Assembly (NCBI GenBank): GCA_937901455.1
Contig: CALDIA010000060.1
Location: 1 to 36,749, forward strand
Direction: 5' to 3'
Length of the DNA stretch: 36,749 bases
From: an uncultured Bacteroidales bacterium
GTDB lineage: Bacteria > Bacteroidota > Bacteroidia > Bacteroidales > WCHB1-69
Of the stretch, positions 31,879 to 36,749 are shown piece after piece (the stretch's first letter is position 1; each line of letters starts with the position of its first letter). A program made the position numbers and the translations under genes. The notes beneath the pieces are model-generated. The model had not been told where the DNA came from, searched no databases, and was given only the letters and a program-made list of their open reading frames with translations.

Positions 31879-34800
31879 CTAATCCAATCCGTCAAGCAAG
31901 ACAAATGCAGCCCAATATTTAGGATGATTGTATGGACATTTGCCGTTAACCACGTAATTTCGCAAAAAACTCTGAGCAGCATTCAACGACTGCAGTTTGC
32001 TCTCTCCTTTACAAAGATGCCGATAAAAGTGTATCATAAAAAGTGTTGTTGCTTCATCATCAATCTTCCACAAGGTCATTAACACAGATTGAGCACCGGC
32101 TTTCTTGAATGCTCGTTGTAGCCCAAGCACACCATCGCCCATGGGCGACACATCTCCTAGTCCAGTTTCGCATGCGGACAATACAACTAAATCTAAACTT
32201 GGGAAAGTCATCCTCGCAATTTCCATTCCGGTCAATATGCCATTTTCATTGGAATTATCTTGATGTGAATTGTTTAAATATGATTCGGCTCGGGACATTA
32301 GCAGCCCGTTTCTATATAGTGCGTTGTCTTCCATTCCGCTAATTAGCCTCGTATTATAGAAAACCCTATTTGCAAAATCAGACGTTTTTTTGGACATCAC
32401 ATCAGTTACTTTAATTGAAAAGCCGTGTGTGGCCAAGTGTATTAGATTAACATTTGAATTTGATAAATTTTTGAAGGATTCTTCTGTGCCATTGTCCCCT
32501 GTATAGGTAATATAATGGCAGTTTGCATTTTTCAACAAAAAAGCAACGGTATCTATTTCCTTTTTAGTTGCATAGCTAATGTCATTCAAGTTTCCTCGGG
32601 ACATTGATGAATCTATAGATGTTATAGAATCCTTATATTCAGTATACGAGTCATATTTTAGACCTCCATATAGTACTGCTTCAGAAATACTATTATTATG
32701 TTTTGATCCTTTCCCGATAAGTTCTGCTGTTGTTGATAATCTATACATTTTATAGTTTTCCGACAATAGATGTCCTTTATCAGTGATAACGTATTCCATA
32801 GGATAATAATTAAGGATATCATAGGGGGAAAAGTATATATTTTTGACACCGGAAAGCTCTTCTGCAAGAGGTCTCCATATCTTATTAAAGAAACTGATAT
32901 CAGAGAGGTCATTTAATCTAATAATAGTATCCAACTCGCTGTATCTGCACAGACGGATCAACTTAGGCTTATCGTAATGATGTTTCAGCAACACTGCATA
33001 AAAGTAATCACTTAAGGTGTCTCGGATGTTCAATGTGAATTCTATAGCGATATCATCATCATTAAGCTCCTTCTGAACATCTTTCCAACTGTTGTCAAAA
33101 AAGCCCATAATATCTCCATAATCTTTAGACAACTTAATTAGTTCTCTATTCCCATAATAAACTTCCTGTCTTAAAGAATCAATAAAAGTGTAACTGTAAT
33201 CTTCTGAATGTTCTAAAGCCAAATCCAACATCATGATGTCATTTCTTAGCTGATTGTACTTATAACGAACTGTCAGATTTGACATCGAATCTATATTTGC
33301 ACGTGCTGCTTTCTCACTATTAATCAAAACACCCTTTCTTAACAGGGTAGCATTGTATGCGCAAGACAAAATATCATATGTTTGAGTGTGATATGCAATC
33401 TCAAGGACTTGAGCAACCAGATAAGCCGCATTGCTATTCCATAAACAATTACGTTCATTTTCAGTCAATACTGCGAAATCTCTCTGGATTTTCGAAATCT
33501 TTGGGTAAAAGGATGCCAAAAAATATTTTTCGGCTTTTGAATAATTTCCTATACATGTATAGATGTATGATAAATTACTTATTAGTCCATAATACAAATC
33601 ACTTGTCGTATCATTTTTCGCCTCCATCTCTTCCTTGGATTGCAGCAATACTCGAATTGCATCTTCAAATTTATTGACATAAGTATAGACCATTGCCAAA
33701 GAATTTAAAGCAATCACGTGTTGATGATGGTCGCTTTTGATAGCAGCCATCTTGTCAACGACTTTTTCATGCAATTCTATTGCTTTGTCATACTGCTCGT
33801 TCTTTCTGTAACAATCGCCCAAGTTACTTAACATTCGCAAATATAGGGGGTGATTTTCTCCATAGATATGATAACAATATTCACATGCGAGTTTTGCATA
33901 TTTTGTTGCTTCTTCAAGTTCCCATAGTTCCAGTAAAGCAATGGATAAATTATACAGAGACGACACATACTCTTTGCTGTTTTTCCCTAAAACATTATCT
34001 ATGATTGTCAAGGATTGTCTTTCAAGATCTTCACTTTTTCTATAATCACCTATTGCAAAATAATATGATGCCAATCCACTTAAGGAGTTTACATATTCCT
34101 CATTCATTTTTCCATATAATTCTTCCCTAGCTTTTAAAGCTTCAATTTCAATGTCAATTGCTTTCTGGAAATCACCCATATCTCCATAGAAAGAGGCTAA
34201 GCTATGCAGCGATCTCAAATACAAAAGATTATTTTCTCCAAGCGTTTTTTTTCGTATTGAGACCACTTGTTCTCCTATTTCTATTGCTTTGTCTGTGTAT
34301 CTACCTTCTGCATAATAATTAGCCAAAGAATACAAAGAACCGATGTACTCGGACGCGGTATCTGACAATATCAGTCTTAAGTTTTCAACTTCTTGTTCCC
34401 TCAACTCTATTGCTTTAACGATATCACCAGCCTCATGGTATAAATAGCCAACATATCCAACAGACATCCAATATATATCACTGCCAATTCCTTCCTTGTC
34501 CTTGTGGTAGTCAATAATTTTCTGATAGGCGACTATGGCATCTTTCCATCGATGATGTTTCACAAGCAAATCTCTTTCCATTAGGCAGAATCCAAGATAT
34601 GCCTTGGATAGTTTACCGTAAGCATTGCCAGCTTCGTCTATCAACATTTCATAATACACTAGAGCAGAATCAATGTCTCCGACAGAGTCAAATTCATTAA
34701 TCTTTTCGTATAAAACATCTAATAATTTTTCGTAAACGGGTGCTATATCATATGTTACATTATCATTGGCTTGTTTCGTATTGATTATCGTTTTCCAAAT

Positions 34801-35556
34801 GTTTAGAGCGGCATTGTTGTTTCCTAATGAATGTTCATCGACAGCTTTGAAATCCAAGGCTTGTAAGTATGCATCATCAGTATGCGAAAAATAACGACTC
34901 ACAACATCTACATTTATCTCATCATATTGTAATGCTTCCTTAAACTTCTTTTCTTCTCGGAGAATAATAATCTCATAATATAAGGGTAGATTAAAAAGAC
35001 CAAGAAGTTTGGGGTGATTCTTTGATATCTCAAATGAAGCAAGGAAGTTTTTTTTTGCCAGTTCAATATACCCTCTCTTCCAATTAAGTATCCCCAAGTC
35101 AAATACAATATTTGCATAATAAACATCGTATTCCGCATCCCCTGTTAGTATGTTTTTTTTACTGTTGTCAATTGCTTCTTTATAGCATTTGATTGCTCTA
35201 TTTGTATCCCCTAACAAACAAAACTGATTCCCTAACGAATGAAGGCATTCCAAATAAGCAGCAGTTCGTAAATTGCCAGTCTTTTCAAATAGCTTCTTGC
35301 ATTCTATAAGATGGCCTTTTATTATATCAGGATTGTCGGGTATTATATACGCATATAACCTGTGATAAGTTAGTTTTATCTCATCAGATTCCTTATTCAA
35401 GTCATTCTCGTTAATCGAGCGTATGATTTGAACAGTTCGGGAAGGATTTGAGGCAAGAACGTCATAAGCTTCCATGATCAGTGTTTCAGTCCTGCTTTGT
35501 GACAACAGCGTCACACAGGAACATACTAACACTATGCTAAATAAGATTTTCTTCAT
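31879..35556 (-). CDS. Secreted TPR-CHAT protease, large paralogue
   Basis: 1225 residues. The signal sequence (MKKILFSIVLVCSCVTLLSQ) could be read as signal peptidase I or, through VCSC, as a lipoprotein signal. Residues about 30-700 are TPR units; those from about 380 to 640 are kinesin-light-chain-like with a 42-44-residue period (for example GDFQKAIDIEIEALKAREEL and EQYDKAIELHEKVVDKM). After a linker with more helices, the CHAT domain covers about the last 350 residues, with catalytic H1044 in HLATHGFS and C1129 in VVLSACETGLGD. The C-terminus (AQSVLMTLWKIDDEAT...YWAAFVLLDGLD) is the usual CHAT end. CHAT is a clan CD protease fold; the TPRs would bind a partner or substrate. It has its own promoter and precedes the caspase operon by 74 nt. 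Confidence 0.92.
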   Translation of the reverse strand: MKKILFSIVLVCSCVTLLSQSRTETLIMEAYDVLASNPSRTVQIIRSINENDLNKESDEIKLTYHRLYAYIIPDNPDIIKGHLIECKKLFEKTGNLRTAAYLECLHSLGNQFCLLGDTNRAIKCYKEAIDNSKKNILTGDAEYDVYYANIVFDLGILNWKRGYIELAKKNFLASFEISKNHPKLLGLFNLPLYYEIIILREEKKFKEALQYDEINVDVVSRYFSHTDDAYLQALDFKAVDEHSLGNNNAALNIWKTIINTKQANDNVTYDIAPVYEKLLDVLYEKINEFDSVGDIDSALVYYEMLIDEAGNAYGKLSKAYLGFCLMERDLLVKHHRWKDAIVAYQKIIDYHKDKEGIGSDIYWMSVGYVGYLYHEAGDIVKAIELREQEVENLRLILSDTASEYIGSLYSLANYYAEGRYTDKAIEIGEQVVSIRKKTLGENNLLYLRSLHSLASFYGDMGDFQKAIDIEIEALKAREELYGKMNEEYVNSLSGLASYYFAIGDYRKSEDLERQSLTIIDNVLGKNSKEYVSSLYNLSIALLELWELEEATKYAKLACEYCYHIYGENHPLYLRMLSNLGDCYRKNEQYDKAIELHEKVVDKMAAIKSDHHQHVIALNSLAMVYTYVNKFEDAIRVLLQSKEEMEAKNDTTSDLYYGLISNLSYIYTCIGNYSKAEKYFLASFYPKISKIQRDFAVLTENERNCLWNSNAAYLVAQVLEIAYHTQTYDILSCAYNATLLRKGVLINSEKAARANIDSMSNLTVRYKYNQLRNDIMMLDLALEHSEDYSYTFIDSLRQEVYYGNRELIKLSKDYGDIMGFFDNSWKDVQKELNDDDIAIEFTLNIRDTLSDYFYAVLLKHHYDKPKLIRLCRYSELDTIIRLNDLSDISFFNKIWRPLAEELSGVKNIYFSPYDILNYYPMEYVITDKGHLLSENYKMYRLSTTAELIGKGSKHNNSISEAVLYGGLKYDSYTEYKDSITSIDSSMSRGNLNDISYATKKEIDTVAFLLKNANCHYITYTGDNGTEESFKNLSNSNVNLIHLATHGFSIKVTDVMSKKTSDFANRVFYNTRLISGMEDNALYRNGLLMSRAESYLNNSHQDNSNENGILTGMEIARMTFPSLDLVVLSACETGLGDVSPMGDGVLGLQRAFKKAGAQSVLMTLWKIDDEATTLFMIHFYRHLCKGESKLQSLNAAQSFLRNYVVNGKCPYNHPKYWAAFVLLDGLD

Positions 35557-35598
35557 AATTAAGTCCGTTAAATCAACTAATTAGATTAGATAAAATTG

Positions 35599-35606
35599 CA
35601 AAAATA
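35599..35606 (-). promoter_or_regulatory. -7 promoter element (TAnnTTTG) for the large TPR-CHAT gene
   Basis: The minus strand reads TATTTTTG followed by CA, 42 nt upstream of the ATG and directly after the terminator at 35608-35640. Confidence 0.6.
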
Positions 35607-35607
35607 C

Positions 35608-35640
35608 AAAAAGTGTCGAAATGATATCTCGACACTTTTG
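35608..35640 (-). terminator. Strong terminator between the exported-protein and TPR-CHAT genes
   Basis: A perfect 11-bp stem AAAAGTGTCGA / TCGACACTTTT with a 9-nt loop, and T runs on both sides, so it could act in both directions. On the minus strand it ends the 130-aa gene and separates it from the TPR-CHAT promoter. Confidence 0.85.
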
Positions 35641-35665
35641 GTACATTAAAAAAATAGCATTTTCA

Positions 35666-36058
35666 TTATCTTTTTGGCACATATGTTTTATTACCATTGC
35701 TGTTGTAGTAGTACTGTCCACCGCGAGGCCCTGTGTAAATTGTTCGACCACTACCATAGTTGGTTGCTTGAGGGGAATAGTCCCTTGCTGTGTAACCAGT
35801 TGAGCCGGTATATGGGTTTCTATTACCAACCGTGCTGTAATTGTCGTGATTAGTGGAGTTGCTTGTGGTTTTGTAATGTCCGCTGACATATGTTCCGTTA
35901 GACTTGTAGTATCCATTCTGATAGCGAGTCGAGCTATTCGTGGTACTATAAGTGGTACTGTAAGTACTGGGGTAGGTTGAAGTCGTTCTGTAACTTTGTG
36001 CGTTGACATTCATTACGATTGCAAAGGCGATTGCGAGGAATAAGAATAATTTTTTCAT
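35666..36058 (-). CDS. Exported Ser/Thr/Tyr-rich protein with a conserved small C-terminal module
   Basis: 130 residues. The signal peptide MKKLFLFLAIAFAIVMNVNA is followed by a low-complexity STY-rich region (YPSTYSTTYSTTNSST). Then come NGYYKSNGTYVSGHYKTT and DNYSTVGNRNPYTGSTG, a pattern known from many short exported bacterial proteins, and the C-terminal IYTGPRGGQYYYNSNGNKTY, which resembles the small basic adaptor-like module of giant viruses. Neither motif has a firm function that I know of. The gene is behind island motif copy 2 with an 80-nt leader and ends at a strong terminator, so it is monocistronic. Confidence 0.78.
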   Translation of the reverse strand: MKKLFLFLAIAFAIVMNVNAQSYRTTSTYPSTYSTTYSTTNSSTRYQNGYYKSNGTYVSGHYKTTSNSTNHDNYSTVGNRNPYTGSTGYTARDYSPQATNYGSGRTIYTGPRGGQYYYNSNGNKTYVPKR

Positions 36059-36117
36059 TTGATTTGTTTTTTAATTGTTTATAAATGTGAAAATAACTTG
36101 ATTTGTTTCTTTACTCG

Positions 36118-36144
36118 TTAATACCAAAATTTCCAAAAGGTAAA
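36118..36144 (-). promoter_or_regulatory. Island promoter motif, copy 2
   Basis: On the minus strand TTTACC (36144-36139), 13 nt, GGTATTAA (36125-36118), followed by CGAGTAAAGAAACAAATC. It is 60 nt upstream of the 130-aa exported protein. Confidence 0.75.
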
Positions 36145-36152
36145 TGCATTTC

Positions 36153-36183
36153 TCAAAAAAAATTCTCTGATATAACAGATTCT
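36153..36183 (-). terminator. Weak terminator after the DUF805 gene
   Basis: On the minus strand TCTG-ttatat-CAGA (36179-36166) is followed by GAATTTTTTTT. The stem is short but the T run is long and starts just past the hairpin. It separates the DUF805 gene from motif copy 2. Confidence 0.5.
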
Positions 36184-36188
36184 CTTTT

Positions 36189-36518
36189 TTAAAGTGCTTC
36201 TCCATATTCGTTGTCTACATCATCACCCTTAACTAATCCTATTATTAACCATGCGAAGTATCCTATAATGGGTATGGCGAATAGAAAGACGTACCACCAT
36301 CCTCCACCAAAATCATGACATCTCTTGACGTATGCGGCAAGATTTATCCACAACAAAGGAATTAGCAGTACGAAAAACGCGCCAGTTACAACATCATCAT
36401 CGAATCCCGTCGCAAGTCCAACCAATATTAAGATTATGCTAGTGACTACGGCGCTGATGAGATATACACACCAATATTGTTTTCGATTGATTCTACCTTT
36501 GAATGAAAAAATATTCAT
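36189..36518 (-). CDS. DUF805 family inner-membrane protein
   Basis: 109 residues, with four hydrophobic segments. The DUF805 pattern is complete: the N-terminal FSFKGRINRKQYW, the central LAAYVKRCHDFGGGWWYV, a last membrane segment (IIGYFAWLIIGLVKG), and the C-terminal NEYGEAL. The family is widespread and found in phages and conjugative elements, with no settled function. It is the first island gene in transcription order, with motif copy 1 about 42 nt upstream and a terminator after it. Confidence 0.88.
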   Translation of the reverse strand: MNIFSFKGRINRKQYWCVYLISAVVTSIILILVGLATGFDDDVVTGAFFVLLIPLLWINLAAYVKRCHDFGGGWWYVFLFAIPIIGYFAWLIIGLVKGDDVDNEYGEAL

Positions 36519-36559
36519 GACAGATTATTATTGTTAGGATTCAATTGTTTATTTGTCTA

Positions 36560-36587
36560 TTAATACCATTAACTACGAAAAGGTAAA
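36560..36587 (-). promoter_or_regulatory. Island promoter motif, copy 1
   Basis: On the minus strand TTTACC (36587-36582), 14 nt, GGTATTAA (36567-36560), followed by TAGACAAATAAACAATTG. It lies 42 nt upstream of the DUF805 ATG. Confidence 0.75.
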
Positions 36588-36640
36588 CACAATCTTTTAA
36601 AAAAATAGATTACATTGTAATTGATTATCAATCAAAACAA

Positions 36641-36668
36641 TGGGCGGCCGATACATTACCGACCGCCC
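36641..36668 (-). terminator. Terminator at the right edge of the accessory island
   Basis: A GC-rich stem GGGCGG (36642-36647) / CCGCCC (36663-36668), with an extra CG/CG inner pair and a loop of about 9 nt. On the minus strand it is followed by TTGTTTTG, so termination is likely though the T run is broken. It lies 33 nt past the stop of the partial gene at the window edge. Confidence 0.7.
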
Positions 36669-36700
36669 AGAAAACATTCAGTCAAGTTCAGGGAATGCAC

Positions 36701-36749
36701 CTACTCGAGTTGGACGGTGTTGAGGCACTCCTTGAACGCAAGGCCGTTC
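36701..36749 (-). CDS. 3' end of an upstream gene (identity unknown)
   Basis: Only the last 15 codons are inside the window, reading NGLAFKECLNTVQLE and a TAG at 36701. The base composition is GC-rich like the phage genes and unlike the island, and a GC-rich terminator follows, so I infer a phage structural gene that precedes the island. Fifteen residues are too few to name it. Confidence 0.55.
   Translation of the reverse strand, partial: NGLAFKECLNTVQLE

Larger units (their letters stand above)
4986..36749. mobile_element. Prophage (or phage-derived element) with a large accessory island; right end outside window
   Basis: From the tRNA-Arg 3' end to the right edge, all supported genes are on the minus strand. 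They include clear phage functions: tape measure, tail proteins, gp10-like protein and GH108 endolysin. The phage genes look GC-richer than the two interposed blocks, 11.6-14.4 kb and 22.5-36.6 kb. No integrase, terminase, portal, capsid or repressor is seen. The left limit is inferred from the tRNA and the last phage-side terminator. The right limit is not in the window, and I found no second copy of the tRNA-Arg 3' end inside it. A tailocin or decayed prophage cannot be excluded. Confidence 0.7.

Noticed and set aside
1..36749. CRISPR arrays, transposase genes or insertion-sequence ends
   Set aside because: I saw no regularly spaced direct repeats with unique spacers, no transposase domains, and no terminal inverted repeats with target duplications.

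Overview
This window looks like a chromosome-prophage junction from a member of the order Bacteroidales, possibly a Prevotella-like lineage. The evidence is the Bacteroidetes-type promoter element TAnnTTTG in front of many genes, weak Shine-Dalgarno sequences, many secreted proteins with MKK-type signal peptides ending in AQ, and a streptopain-family (C10) protease next to a CotH-kinase lipoprotein. No taxonomic search was possible, so the genus is open.

Layout. (1) Positions 1-5035 are host chromosome: a C10 cysteine protease cut by the window edge, a divergent CotH-family lipoprotein, a secreted protein of unknown function, queA, and a tRNA-Pro(TGG)/tRNA-Arg(TCT) pair ending in a terminator. 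(2) From the tRNA-Arg 3' end rightward, every supported gene is on the minus strand. Positions 5.3-22.4 kb are the GC-richer late region of a tailed prophage. In transcription order it holds a gp10-like protein, two small pre-tape genes, a 1240-aa tape measure protein, several tail and tip proteins, a coiled-coil holin candidate, a GH108 endolysin, a membrane protein with a beta-rich C-terminus, and a zinc-finger-like protein. No terminase, portal, capsid or integrase gene is visible. They may lie to the right of the window, or the element may be defective or tailocin-like. (3) Two AT-richer blocks interrupt the phage gene order. One is a single secreted TPR-CHAT protease gene at 11.6-14.4 kb, between tail genes. 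The other is a 14-kb accessory island at 22.5-36.6 kb.

The island is the most interesting part. At its centre are a secreted TPR-CHAT protease (1225 aa), a secreted caspase-like protease, an ECF sigma factor overlapping the caspase gene by 4 nt, and a single-pass anti-sigma-like protein with a duplicated N-terminal segment and a C-terminal TPR-like domain predicted to lie outside the cytoplasm. Around them are a DUF805 protein, an exported Ser/Thr/Tyr-rich protein, a J-domain membrane protein, a ComF-like phosphoribosyltransferase, lipoproteins, an acidic Cys-rich 55-aa protein and several unknowns. Four of the transcription units start behind the same sequence, TTTACC-N13/14-GGTATTRA, which differs from the housekeeping promoter. 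I infer that this is the promoter of the island's own sigma factor. The working model is a prophage-borne envelope-stress or conflict-response circuit, in which periplasmic clan CD proteases, the anti-sigma factor and the ECF sigma control a private regulon. The model is inference. The motif copies, domains, signal peptides and gene overlaps are read directly from the sequence.
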